From NCBI RefSeq assembly GCF_003171515.1, contig NC_089390.1, positions 8,994,274 to 9,058,273 on the forward strand: DNA of 64,000 nucleotides, given 5' to 3'. Below the pieces are notes generated by a model. It was not told where the DNA came from. It was given only the letters and a program-made list of their open reading frames with translations, and did no database searches. The stretch's first letter is position 1; each line of letters begins with the position of its first letter. Positions 11,463 to 22,052 of this stretch are shown piece after piece. The stretch comes from Pyrenophora tritici-repentis. Lineage: Eukaryota > Ascomycota > Dothideomycetes > Pleosporales > Pleosporaceae. Made by a program: the position numbers and the translations under genes.

Positions 11463-13193
11463 TTAGGTTAGTAACCACTGAACCTGAGGTGCTTCAATAT
11501 ACCCACCGACCAAGATTGCGCTCGCAAAGACATCGCCAAAAGCCTGGGCGGGAGAATCTTGAGGCTTCTGCCTCGCAAGTAAAACGGACCGGAAACTTTC
11601 TCCCTCATAGGAGGCCATTGTATGGGAGCAAATGATTCTCGCGGTACCCGTAGGTATGAGCTCCACCCATGTGACCAGCTCAGGAGTCCATTTCACGTCC
11701 CATGTCACCAGCGTGGCCAAGACAGACGCGCCTGACATGGTGTCAATACGAAGCTGTAGGGCCAGTTTGTGGTCTTCTTCTGCTTCCGCTTCGGCGGCGC
11801 CATAGAACCCAGTGTGAACCCGTTCTCGCACCATTGCTGTATACCAAGGTCCAACAAGCCCGGTACCATTGAACTTGTAAAAGAACGCATCTTGACTCTG
11901 GCCCTGTTGCCGAGCAAGATATCTTGGAGCCCAAGAAAATGGCTGTGCAAGGCCACGTAGATTATGCATCGAAGCCAGCATTGCTACTTCTTGCGGTCGC
12001 GAATGGTACATGTGTCGGATGCCATCTTCGTAGTTCCAATCTTTATGCCACTGCAGTCCGAGCAATGCGTAGAAGCCACGCGCATAGTCGATATCATTCT
12101 CAGTGTTGCGATTTGTCGAGGACAGTGCAATGTCTGCAAGATTGATTCCACTCTCATAAACTGGCTGTAGTCTCTCAAAGGTTTTGCAAAGTGAGTCCCA
12201 TCTTGCCCGGTCAACTTGAGCTTGCGCTTGAAGAGCAGATCGTATGTTGTCGAGGCTAACCACGCTCGTAGCTGTCACTATCAACGCCTTCTTGGCTAAC
12301 TTTGCTTCTTGATATGTCCAAATACGCGTCAACCACAACCCGCACACTAGAGCTGGAGCGACCCGCAAAGGATCCGCAGAAGGGAGGTTCAGAGCAAAGG
12401 AATCCAGTACAATGGCCGCGTCTGCATTGCGATACACTGAATCAAGGCTGTTGATGACAATATTTTTGACTTGTGACAAGCGAAAATCGCTACTGCCGGG
12501 GTTTGTCTTCTTCGGGATAGCCAACAAGTCCAGCCATATCCACTCATAACCACACTGAAGCGCCTTGCTCATTATCTGGTTGAAGTGTGACATCAGGAGG
12601 CCTCGCTCATCTTGCTGAACCTTTTCGTCGTTGAATTGCAAGCCCATGGTCTCTGCCCAAACGTGCGAGATAGCTGCGTAGGACGAACTGAGTATTCTAA
12701 ACTGTCCCCACTTGTTTACGCATAGAGCTTGTCTCCGTCGTCCAGCTTCTTCCATAAGATCGAGAGTTGTCGATACAAAGAGTGAGGAGCTTATCACCTC
12801 CTTATTTACCTCTAAGATTCCAGATATCGCTTCCTTTCGTTTCGCTTTTGTCATCCGGGGCATGGTCAAGGGCGAGGTAACGAGCGCCAATGTATTCGCG
12901 ATACCCATTAGTGCCACTTTGCCGGCCAACTCGACATAGCGTTTGTTTCCTGGTGGTGGATAGCGAGCCTCAGGCCCCAGAGGATACAGCCGTCGATCCG
13001 GTAGCGGTGGATAGTCATGGAATAGCGCAGCCACTTCATCAGGAGTCCAATTGCGAAACTCATTGAGAGAAGCTTGGAGAGCTCGCTGCGGTCCCGAGTA
13101 ATTCGTACATATCAGTTCTCGTATCTTCTTTCTTCTAGCGAAGACAGCTTGTTGATCGTCGGTCCAAGTCAGAGGAACGTGGTTCAGAGCCAT
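11463..13193 (-). CDS. HET (heterokaryon incompatibility) domain protein
   Basis: 576 aa in one exon if translation starts at 13193 (MALNHVPLTW); an in-frame ATG at 13241 would add 16 residues. Counting from the upstream ATG, the HET signature blocks are AAISHVW (about 189-195), WIWLDLLAIPK (about 234-244), a helix VINSLDSVYRNADAAIVLD (about 262-280) and LTRIWTYQEAKLAKKALIV (about 304-322). In filamentous fungi HET domains trigger cell death after non-self fusion, though most family members are untested. There is no NACHT or WD repeat partner on this protein. The region before the HET domain (about 1-185) and the C-terminal half (about 330-576) match nothing I recognise. A membrane-protein gene starts about 500 bp away on the other strand. 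Confidence 0.88.
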   Translation of the reverse strand: MALNHVPLTWTDDQQAVFARRKKIRELICTNYSGPQRALQASLNEFRNWTPDEVAALFHDYPPLPDRRLYPLGPEARYPPPGNKRYVELAGKVALMGIANTLALVTSPLTMPRMTKAKRKEAISGILEVNKEVISSSLFVSTTLDLMEEAGRRRQALCVNKWGQFRILSSSYAAISHVWAETMGLQFNDEKVQQDERGLLMSHFNQIMSKALQCGYEWIWLDLLAIPKKTNPGSSDFRLSQVKNIVINSLDSVYRNADAAIVLDSFALNLPSADPLRVAPALVCGLWLTRIWTYQEAKLAKKALIVTATSVVSLDNIRSALQAQAQVDRARWDSLCKTFERLQPVYESGINLADIALSSTNRNTENDIDYARGFYALLGLQWHKDWNYEDGIRHMYHSRPQEVAMLASMHNLRGLAQPFSWAPRYLARQQGQSQDAFFYKFNGTGLVGPWYTAMVRERVHTGFYGAAEAEAEEDHKLALQLRIDTMSGASVLATLVTWDVKWTPELVTWVELIPTGTARIICSHTMASYEGESFRSVLLARQKPQDSPAQAFGDVFASAILVGGYIEAPQVQWLLT

Positions 13194-13743
13194 TTTGCGA
13201 ATTGTGTAAGAGTGGGGAAATGCAAGGTGTTCGCACAGCAAGTTCGCACACCTAAAGATTCTTCAGGTTGCGCCTTTCACCCAAGTTATAATCTCCATTG
13301 TATCCAATAACGACTCCATGGCGTTTTCTCAAGCGTGTGATTGGTTTTGCATGCACGTGTTGCGGAAAAGTTAAGGATTGTACGAGGCTCAGACGTCGTG
13401 ATCGGTTAGCGTTGGTTCAGCTCGTTCAGCTGGCAGGGGCGCTGGAGCCACGATCAACATATTCCATCGTGCAATTCGCCGGCCAACCCACCAAGCTCAG
13501 CGCACTTTGCAGATCAAGTCAATGTGCCGAGGCATGTTTTTCCGTTGTCCGCTTATGTTGGCCTGTCCTATTCATACTCGCCTTCCCATGCATGACTTCA
13601 GGCAACTCTCTATTAGGCAACTCTCTAAGCCACTGACTGCACAGCCCGTAACACAAAAACACGTTTATACAAATTGATTTGGCGTTTCAAAGAATACACT
13701 TTCGTTGCCCTCGTCTATCGGTGAAAACTGCACACTTTTGGTG
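13194..13743. promoter_or_regulatory. Divergent promoter region, HET gene / membrane protein gene
   Basis: About 550 bp between the two start codons (about 500 bp if the upstream HET ATG at 13241 is used). I see no clear TATA box or known operator. Confidence 0.45.
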
Positions 13744-15038
13744 ATGCCTGCACTTCCTGCTCATCTCGTCCGCCGCGTTCTCGACTTCGGGGCTTCTTCA
13801 CAAGAATTCTCCGCGCAGTGGAAGAACCCATCGGACGTTTTTTCTGTTCTTCTCATACTCGGCGGCGATGTGGTCGCTCGCGCCCTCGCACAGCTTGCTG
13901 GCTCGGGTATCACACCTGTGGCATTCTCATTTGGTAAGTTTTCAACAATGTGCGATACAAGAGGCATGTATGGTCTCACCGCTGGTTGGATGTCGCTGTT
14001 GACATTACGCCCACGAATGCAGGATGGGTAGCCTACGCTGTCACGGCCGTCGTCTCTGCCGTTGGCGAAAATAAGCTCATGCCGCTGCCCGACTGCGCAT
14101 GCAAAGTGATTAACGGAAAGACTGGCTACGTACGAGATAACTGCAGTTGGGTTCTTGGCCGTATAGTGAGGGACTACGAGAGCTGGATGGATGCCGGAAA
14201 TCCAAATGGAGCAATACACGCTCGCGTCAACAAAATGATCGATGATAAATGGGCGAAAGAGATGTCAATGTCGGGATCCGCTGTTGAGAAACCCACACAA
14301 GCTGGTCTCTGCGTATCTGTTTATAGCGCGGAGAAAGCCCGGCCAGGTCATTTACGGGTCAAGGACTACATAATTGGCCTTGCGACGGCTGTAATACAGC
14401 TACTCATGGGTGCAATTCCATGCTTCTTATTCGGAGACTGGTCCGTTCTGCTAGTCACAGCTGCGGGTATGTTCCTGGTTCTGCTCAGCGGCAGCCTCTC
14501 CCAGTGGGCGAAAGAGAAATGGGCCTGCCGAAAAGACTCCAAGAAGACTGTCATTCTGACTAGAGGCAACGGTAGTCAGCATGCCATCGTGATCATCGGA
14601 CAAGCGAAGGGCTTAGATCTCGAGGATCTGGCTGCAGGACCCATGAACGTCAACGTATCGGCATCGTACAAAACCAGGGTTACCGTCATTGGACTCGCTT
14701 TATGCTGGATCCTATTACTTATCACTGCTGCTGGCATACAAGAAAATACTTGGTTTCTTCTTGCCGTTGGAGGGATCGGCATCGTCCAGAACGTCTTCGT
14801 GGCTGGTTGGAAACGCCGGCCGGAAGACTTTGGCATTCCTCTGAAATTCGAAAAGGTTATCGGTGATGCAAAAGTGATGGAATGTCTACTGGAAGTCGAG
14901 AAAACCCTTCCTTATGTTGGGCGAAGTATGCGAGATACATTCTTCCCTGGTACCTTGAGGCCTGAGGAGAAGGCTAAATGGGATGCATTGGAGACTAACG
15001 CAAAGGACCGCGAAAAGGATATGGCCAAAAGTTCATAG
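13744..15038 (+). CDS. Uncharacterised fungal integral membrane protein
   Basis: Two exons, 13744-13933 and 14023-15038, joined over an 89-bp GT-AG intron (GTAAGT to GCAG) in phase, giving 401 aa. The product is not recognised. The first exon (about 63 aa) contains a hydrophobic stretch (FSVLLILGGDVVARALAQLAG). After a Cys/Lys/Asp-rich loop with the words WVLGRIVRDYESWMD, two close hydrophobic segments follow (AVIQLLMGAIPCFLF and SVLLVTAAGMFLVLLSGSL). A second pair lies in ALCWILLLITAAG and WFLLAVGGIGIVQNVFVAGW. The region LTRGNGSQHAIVIIGQAKGLDLEDLA between the pairs is soluble in character. The C-terminal tail is charged and ends KDREKDMAKSS. Its head-to-head position next to a HET gene is noted but gives no proof of function. 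Confidence 0.8.
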
Positions 15039-15390
15039 TCGAATACCTAACGAACCACTTAACAGGCCTCTACATACTCGGGGCTGCATTCTATATAGAT
15101 ACCTATACTATCATGCAGCGAGAATTGATAGAGTGCTGCTCAGGGTTGGGTATATAAGTAGTTCGTTCCCCTTTACGGAAATTTATATCCACAGTGACTC
15201 ACCCAGAGTCTACTGATATGAGTCTACGTACCACTCAATGGCGGGTCATGAAGCAACCTCTAAGAGTAATGCGAATAAATGACAGGTGGTGTCGTTCCAG
15301 TCATGATCCCACACTATTTGTCAGTTTCCTTATCGTAAGAAACGGACGTAATGCTAGAGTCTCGTCCTGCCCCCACTATCTTCTTTGCAC
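15039..15390. other. Intergenic, convergent 3' flanks
   Basis: 352 bp between the stop of the membrane protein gene and the stop of the permease gene. It is AT-rich in places (ATATAGATACC region near 15095). Nothing coding was seen. Confidence 0.55.
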
Positions 15391-17058
15391 TCAATGCGAT
15401 CTCCTACTCCTCTTTCCTAAGAACCACAGACGGACACAATAGAATACGACACCGCACATCCAGATCCCCACGAGTATGGCAGCCTGTATGGGTGCAAAAA
15501 CAGCGCCCCTTACTACGACGAAGCCACTGATCACAGCAAATAATATGGGGATGACGATGAAGGGTTTTACTGGCCGCGGCAGATCCGGTTCCCGAAAACG
15601 TAGAATGATAGCGCCAAGTACTGTTAGGAAGAAGAACGCGTATTCGGCGAGTCCGTTGAGTGTCAAGAGTATACGCATGTTCCCAAGTAGAATGTATACA
15701 GCGGATAGGACGGTATTGAGGATGAGGGCGTTGCTAGGGGGGATTAGATCTTCGCTGGGTGAACATGTCTAAATTTACTCACATTGGTGACTCGCCATTA
15801 TCCATGGCCAAATTTGTAGGCTCATTTGCCTCGCTAGCCTTGCTGAGCTTGAAGGTACCAATACACCCTACAGTTCCCAACACATGTGGGAACCAGCTAT
15901 TGTTCGACGCTGCGACAGTCATTCTTCCCGCAACGAAAGAATTACCAAGCGCCGATCCTGCAATGACAAGACAAATAAGCGCCGTGGCGAAGTAGGCAAC
16001 GGACTTGCCAAGAAAGTATGTGACTGCAGTCTGGTGGGCGTCAACGTGGGCATTCAATATATTGAGATCATGCAGAAACTTACTACTGCTGCAGCATCGG
16101 TCGTTGATACTACTTCCCAAGGAAGCAGCACGTAGTAAACAGCGTTGGCCGCGACATAACAAAGTATGATAGTCGGTATGGCTGTGTTAATGGAGAGAGG
16201 TAGTTGACGGCTGGGACTTCGCAGTTCGGCGGCGACGTAATTGGCTTTGTCCCAACCAGAGTATGCCCACAGTGCCCCGTATAGGGCCGTGCTATAGAAG
16301 CCGAGTGACTCCCACGTGGTAACTTTCGTCCAGTCGAACAGAGACCCGTCAGGTAGTACAGTATTCCTTGGCGAAAACCAATTGCATTGGTGCCAGTCGC
16401 CACCCCCCAGGTCCTTGCTCTTTCCAACGAACACGAAGACCACAACGAGGCCAGCTATGATGAGGAGTAATATTGTAAGCAGCTTAATGGCAACAAAGAA
16501 GCTGGACAGGCGAGTGCTCGTCTTAGTGCTGATGGAGTTCATAGTCGTTACACAGACCAGAACAAGCAATGACAACAGTTTATGCGTCATGGGTGGGTCA
16601 GGCTCATTTACACCCAGGCTGGAGTAGATAGACTCTACAAACACAATGCTAAGGATAGCAAGAGTTGCTGGCATAGTTGCAACGACCCACGACCAAGCAG
16701 CCATATACCCAAACACATCGCCATAGATATACGACAGATAAGGTTGGATCCCACCTTCGCCCGGAAATGCGGTGCCCAATTCCGCCATGGTGAGCGCACC
16801 AGTCCATGCCAGTATGCCACCAACAAGCCAGATGATGAGTCCTGCGCCGGGTGAGGGAACATTCGCGTCAATGGGACCGGGTGACGAAAAGACGCCTGAG
16901 CCGATGACGATGCTTATCAGGAGCGCAAACCCATCCAGTGCACCGAGATTGCGCGCAAATGTACTTCGAGGCGCCGTAGGTTCTTCATGTTCTTCATCCG
17001 GGGCATATGAAGTGGTCGATTCTTGACGCAAAAGGGGTGTTGTTTCCGAAGATGCCAT
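15391..17058 (-). CDS. LAT/MUP1-type amino-acid permease (APC superfamily)
   Basis: Plasma-membrane amino-acid transporter of the L-type (LAT) branch; fungal relatives include the methionine permease Mup1. Three exons (minus): 17058-16084, 16030-15783 and 15733-15391. Introns of 53 and 49 bp are GT-AG, giving 521 aa. The N-terminal tail has the TTPLL motif often seen in vacuolar or sorted permeases. It is followed by the first APC helix with SIVIGSGVFSSPG, the broken TM1 substrate-binding glycines. About twelve hydrophobic segments follow, including GALTMAELGTAFPGEGG (TM2-3) and the TM8 region ALICLVIAGSALGNSFVAGRM. The last exon contains two TM segments and a basic tail ending SRRSH. For the first intron I chose the acceptor at 16031-16033 because it gives AVTAVTYFLG in frame. 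The substrate is not known. Confidence 0.9.
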
Positions 17059-17629
17059 TGTTGAGATAGCAAGGTGCTGAGGGTTGCTCAGCTGATCGCT
17101 GCGTTTGCCGAGGAGGCTGCTTATCAACGTTCAGGTGGTATGGCTTTAGCTCCTCTAGTCCTGGTTAATCGGCGTACTGAACGTCGCACACGTTTGGCTC
17201 GTTGGAGTGTTAGTCCAGATACTTGAATATATCTACAAGTCGTGTGGAGAGGGAAGCAATGGTTTATGCGATCTTGCTGTCACGCGACGCGATCGCGTCA
17301 GAACGAAACCACGTTACGTCATCCCGAGCATTGAAACCCACTTCCTATGCTTGCGCACCATGTCAAGGTTGCTTGCGCAAGCTTCTTTCACAAACCAAAT
17401 CTCATTAGTATCATGAAGTAACCGTTGTTATTCAGTCTGTCGAACGCTACGTCATTTTGCATATCGCAGCCTGAGCTTATCTTTTACGACTATGGTGCCT
17501 TGAACTCTATCCTCAGATCAGGCTGCTGCCCGTCTGATCTGCATACCAAGACGGTTCCATTCTCCGAGATAAGATTCCAGCTTGAGTACAAGAGGTAGCT
17601 ATGCCTGTAGTTACAAACTGCCATCCACC
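17059..17629. promoter_or_regulatory. Divergent promoter region, permease / SMI1-like gene
   Basis: 571 bp between start codons of divergent genes. No recognised operator, repeat or coding frame. Confidence 0.45.
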
Positions 17630-19318
17630 ATGGCTTCCGCACCTCTACCACTACTCCCTTGGGACAAATCCTCTATTCTCTCCTCTAAACAGTCCTCTGA
17701 CTCATACAAGTCTATTCAGAAGACAGCTGTAGATCTGTTTGCTCTCGGATATCCTGAGTATGCGAACCAACTCATCAACACTCTATGGAAGTACGGCCAT
17801 GGCTTGGAATTCGACTACGCGTTTGCCGAAGACACGCTAAGATGCATATACTATGCATGGGACGCCACCGATACAATCCCGTCATTTGCTAAGAATCCTA
17901 GCTTAGAAAAGATCCTCAATGGCCCTATTTCTGGCGAACAAAACGAAAAACGGCAAAGAGTAGTGGTTGAAGGTTGGACCGATGGGCTTCCACAAGATAT
18001 GCGAGAGAGGATACTCAAGGGATCTCTGCGTGACGAAGACCTGCATATCACAACGAAACGTCTGAGATCACTCTCCGATGATAGCGACCTTGTGCCTAAA
18101 ACAGATTATTTTACCCTTGCGGCATTGGTAGAGGTTGCTGTGCTGGCAGGCAGGGATGATGTAGCGAAGGAGTTGGTGCGACATGAAATGGCAGAGCGAT
18201 ATCGTCAGCTACAAGAAAAGAGTGGAGACAAGTACTTAGAAGAGTACGAGTTCCGGAAATGGCAAGACAGACATCTGGGCCTATCACAATCTCTGCGCAT
18301 ATGGAAGATCCTCAAGGATGTTGCACTGGGAAAGATTCTGCAAATAGACGAAGAAACACTAAAGAGATTCGTCCAAGAGGGCTGTGAGCTTATGGAGAAA
18401 CGCTTCATTCACGGACCGGATCGCCCTCACGCGGATAAGTCGATACGTCAACTACTTCAGATTCTTGACCAGAATTACGTTGCAGCACGCAAACTAGATC
18501 CCGAATCAGGCAGGGTGATGAACGTTGTTGGGAACACAGCGCCAGACACGTTCTTACGACCCGGTGTGACTGAAGCGCAGATCGAAGAGCTTGAGAAGCG
18601 ACTGGCACAAAACCCAGCACCGAACGCGGAGGACGATAAACCGATGCTACCCAATGGAAAGCTACCCGAAGATTACAAGGAGTTTCTGCGCATATCTAAC
18701 GGATACTTCCCCGAAGGTAATCCAGATTCTGGGTTGTTATTCAGCCAGGAAGAGGTTGGTACCGCAGATTGTACGTTTCTCTGCGACGATTCTATGGATT
18801 TAGGATTCTCGCTTTTCCCTTACGACTACACATCGATACAAGGCATCGATAACATACAACTCGGTCACTTCGACTGCTTCACCATCGGTATTGGCGGCGA
18901 TGAAGGAACTGTCATTCTAATCCCCCCTACTTCGGTAAAGCCAGCCATAGAGGCCTTTGAAGCTGCATACGCTGGCGCGAGCGAGGAGAACAAGAGAATA
19001 TACGAACGTGGAGCGCTAGACTTGTATGGAGGGGTAGACGAATTGAGGAAGTTGGAGTGGCTGTGTATCAAGTGGGAGCATTGGAACACAGATCAAGAGA
19101 CTTGGGGCGGATTCAAGGCCCATTTAGAGTATTGCGTTGATGTAGCAATCAAGGAGAGAAAAACAGAAGAAGGAAAAGCAGAGAAAAGAGAACGGGAGCG
19201 CAGACTGAGAGAGAACATTGGACAAGAGGACGAGGCAAAGGGTGGGAAGAGAAAACGCAAAAGTTCGAATAAAGGTGAGCCAAACAAAGCCACCAAGGTT
19301 GATGCAGTTGAAGGCTAA
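17630..19318 (+). CDS. SMI1/KNR4 (SUKH) domain protein
   Basis: 562 aa in one exon; the ATG at 17630 sits in ACCATGG and is the first in-frame ATG. The N-terminal half (1-300) is an all-alpha region rich in charged residues and unlike known domains I can name. The SMI1/KNR4 fold begins around 315. Its signature PEDYKEFLRISNGYFPEGNP lies at about 345-365, and a later HFDCFTIGIGGDEGT segment at about 415-430 fits the same fold. Yeast Knr4 of this family regulates cell-wall synthesis and signalling, but the family is broad and includes immunity proteins in bacteria. The C-terminus (about 505-562) is highly charged and ends in a Lys-rich nuclear-localisation-like tract (GKRKRKS). Function in this organism is unknown. 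Confidence 0.85.
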   Translation: MASAPLPLLPWDKSSILSSKQSSDSYKSIQKTAVDLFALGYPEYANQLINTLWKYGHGLEFDYAFAEDTLRCIYYAWDATDTIPSFAKNPSLEKILNGPISGEQNEKRQRVVVEGWTDGLPQDMRERILKGSLRDEDLHITTKRLRSLSDDSDLVPKTDYFTLAALVEVAVLAGRDDVAKELVRHEMAERYRQLQEKSGDKYLEEYEFRKWQDRHLGLSQSLRIWKILKDVALGKILQIDEETLKRFVQEGCELMEKRFIHGPDRPHADKSIRQLLQILDQNYVAARKLDPESGRVMNVVGNTAPDTFLRPGVTEAQIEELEKRLAQNPAPNAEDDKPMLPNGKLPEDYKEFLRISNGYFPEGNPDSGLLFSQEEVGTADCTFLCDDSMDLGFSLFPYDYTSIQGIDNIQLGHFDCFTIGIGGDEGTVILIPPTSVKPAIEAFEAAYAGASEENKRIYERGALDLYGGVDELRKLEWLCIKWEHWNTDQETWGGFKAHLEYCVDVAIKERKTEEGKAEKRERERRLRENIGQEDEAKGGKRKRKSSNKGEPNKATKVDAVEG

Positions 19319-20260
19319 GCCGAGGCTATCCTAGAGAGCCAAGATGATGTTTTGAGTGTATATAATTGACGTAGCTAACGAGGACCGAACATTGAATTCT
19401 ACCGTATAACAAGAGGATGATTAGCTGGGATTTTATGTTCACGTAGCCGTGACGGGCATGAAGTAGCTATCACTATTGTATCATGCAATGACTGTGGCTA
19501 TCATGCCGCAATCCGACTTGCATTATTGGCATGTTTGGAGTTGGCTCGCCCCTCACCTTCCCTCGGCAGGAGGTCACCAACATTGCCTAGTGATCGTGTA
19601 CGGTGGTACCTTGAGTATCTATGATGATTACGTGTCCTGATTGATTTGATGCTTGGATGAATGGTGCGTATATGTATACCTGTGCCGATGGAAATCTAGA
19701 CTTTTGCTTTTCTCGACTATGAGATCCTGCTCGTATTTCACTGCACCAATTTGGCCCCGCACATTGCCATGATTTCCCGTATTCTTAATTTAGTCGGACA
19801 GTACGTCGAAGAAAGGTGTTCAAATCTGGACCTAGCGGGGTTCGCTACACATTGAGATAGGTACGTAATATCAATTTTATTTGCCACTTGACCAACCGTA
19901 ACGTCTTTGTAGAGCCTGGAAACCTGTTCGCTAGCGTTCATTGCGATGCACTGACACATGTGAAATAAAAAGGCGGGGAGGTTAAGCTTAAATGCTAGTG
20001 CCCTGACAATCCAATGACGTTGGGTGGAACCTACGGCTTTGCATACTAGCGCGACCGTAAAGAGACTAGCGCTGTCCATCATCATGGCGACGTCATCCCT
20101 TCGGGAGCTTGTACTTTGTTTGCAGGCCTCTTAAAGTCTGGATCCCTTGTCGAACTTTCTCCCATCACACATTGCCATTTTGCAAATATCCAATTTCTCC
20201 AATTGCATTTGGACTCGTTCTCAACCTTGCCAATTCACAACTTAATCTCATCAATTTACC
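19319..20260. other. Intergenic region upstream of mitochondrial protein gene
   Basis: 942 bp. The final part is the likely promoter and leader of the next gene: it contains the CRE-like half site GACGTCA near 20090 and a pyrimidine-rich stretch before the ATG at 20261. A 115-codon minus-strand frame at 19738-20085 has no family similarity and is not called. Confidence 0.5.
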
Positions 20261-21493
20261 ATGTTTTCAAGGCAAGCAACACAGAATGCACGCTTCGCAG
20301 CTCGCTGTGCACGTCGCCCAGCTGCGAGGGTAGCCAATCCTCAATTCCGCGCCCAAAAGCCTCGCTTTCAGTCCACAGAGTCAGCAAGCTCTAGCAACGC
20401 CGGCGCTGGGTCACATGCGGCAATTGGCGCTGTCTCTGGTGCTGCTGCCGCTGTGACCGTTGGATACATCTTTTACAGACAATCAGGCGTCCGCGATGTC
20501 GTTCAGGCTTCCAAGACTGCTAAAGGCTACGTTAGCTCGGCCACCAACAAGATCAAGGAGCAGACACCCGAGCCTAACGAGGCATTGCAATGGTTGCGAC
20601 AGGCCGCTCAGAGTTACGCTGCTTTCATCCCCGGCGCAAAGAGCTATGTCGACTCCGCCTTTGATGATCTCGACGCTATCCGGGCTAAACACGGTAGTGA
20701 GGTGGACCAGATTGTGCGCGAAGCATATGACGAGATGCGACAGGTCCTCGGCAACGGCGACATGAGCCTTGTCACTGCACACAAGACCTGGGATGTTATC
20801 ACCAAGCATCTGAGCCGCATCTCAGAGCTTGCTGGTGATGCTTCGCAGCAGATCATGGACAACCACCCTCAGCTCAAGGAAAAGTTGGGTGGTAACATCG
20901 ACAAGCTCAAGGAGTATGGCGACAAGTACGGTCCTGAGGCCAAGAAGGAGGTCGACAGGACATGGCAGCAAATCAGCGATGTAGTCAAGACTGGCATGAG
21001 CGCGTCGAACATCGAGAAGATCAGGAACATTGTACAAGAGAAGGTTGAGAAGCTGAAGAAGATGGGTGATGAGGCGTGGAACAAGGGTATGGAGCAGGCC
21101 AAGCCCTACCTCGACAAGAACCCTCAGGTTAAGAAGATCGTCGAGGAGAACGCTGATGTGTTGAAGGGAGGTAATGTTCAGGAGCTATATCAGCGCGTCA
21201 AGTCCGCCGTCGAGAAGGGTGACACCGGTGACCTTGAGTCATACGTCAAGAGCGCTGCAAACAAAGCGAAAGAGTCTGGGTTCGGCGACTATGAGCAATA
21301 CCTCAAGAAGATTCCTGGTGGTGACCAGATTCTACCCAAGCTGAGTCAGCTCCAAGAGGCGGCACAGAAGCACGGTGATGAGGCGCAGAAGATTCTCAAA
21401 GACACTGTCTCTGAGATCTCCGAGATCTTGCAAAAGAAGAGCGACGAAGCGTCCAAGTTGGCGGACAAGGCCAAGGAGGACACAAAGAAATAG
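20261..21493 (+). CDS. Mitochondrial membrane protein with long amphipathic helices (unknown function)
   Basis: 410 aa, single exon, ATG in TTACCATGTT. Residues 1-38 are rich in Arg/Ala/Gln and lack acidic residues, a typical mitochondrial presequence. An Ala/Gly-rich membrane helix follows at about 53-72 (AAIGAVSGAAAAVTVGYIFY). The rest (75-410) is Lys/Glu/Asp-rich and almost wholly helical, with loose repeats around KLKEYGDKYG, KPYLDKNPQVKK and EEAAQKHGDEAQK. It resembles apolipoprotein-like or LEA-like helices rather than an enzyme. From this I infer an inner-membrane anchor with a helical domain in the intermembrane space or matrix. No named homologue is recognised; distant similarity to cristae-shaping proteins is possible but not shown. 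Confidence 0.82.
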   Translation: MFSRQATQNARFAARCARRPAARVANPQFRAQKPRFQSTESASSSNAGAGSHAAIGAVSGAAAAVTVGYIFYRQSGVRDVVQASKTAKGYVSSATNKIKEQTPEPNEALQWLRQAAQSYAAFIPGAKSYVDSAFDDLDAIRAKHGSEVDQIVREAYDEMRQVLGNGDMSLVTAHKTWDVITKHLSRISELAGDASQQIMDNHPQLKEKLGGNIDKLKEYGDKYGPEAKKEVDRTWQQISDVVKTGMSASNIEKIRNIVQEKVEKLKKMGDEAWNKGMEQAKPYLDKNPQVKKIVEENADVLKGGNVQELYQRVKSAVEKGDTGDLESYVKSAANKAKESGFGDYEQYLKKIPGGDQILPKLSQLQEAAQKHGDEAQKILKDTVSEISEILQKKSDEASKLADKAKEDTKK

Positions 21494-22052
21494 AAGCTGC
21501 CACTCCTATGACGCGGCTGGAGGAGGGAAGGACTTTACGACTATGTGATCTGTACGATAATGCATGATTGGAATTGATTGTATGCATAGCAAAAAGCCTA
21601 CATGATTATATAATAAATACTACCAAACAGCAGCACCTGCCCACACACAATACGAAGTATTCGCCCAGCATCTTGACACTATATCTAAAGACTCCTTGCT
21701 TCTCACATACTGAACAATATCCAGAAAATACCAAACGGTGACAGTCGTAACTCGCATTTTGGGATCGCTTGCCGGCAATCTTCTCGTGTCTCACCTAGTA
21801 ACAGGCGCCAGTATTCGTGTCCCTGACCCTTACTGCGCCGGCTTTGACACACCTAACCATAAACTCAACACACCTCTCTTCCATTGCCTTTTCCACAGTT
21901 TACAATACAACACCGCACAGGTGCGTGTTCAACTTCTCCCTTCTCAGCCTATATGCCTGTGTATTCATCTTTCAATTAGGAACAGCGCAATTGATCTCCA
22001 ACTTCTGCAGGGCTGACAAAGTGTAAAACCCAGGGTTATACACCGACGGGTC
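21494..22052. other. Intergenic, convergent 3' flanks
   Basis: 559 bp between convergent genes. Short overlapping frames at 21738-22026 have low-complexity Leu/Thr/Ser content and are not called. Confidence 0.5.

Noticed and set aside
19738..20085. 115-codon minus-strand frame
   Set aside because: Overlaps the promoter of the mitochondrial protein gene and has no recognisable features.
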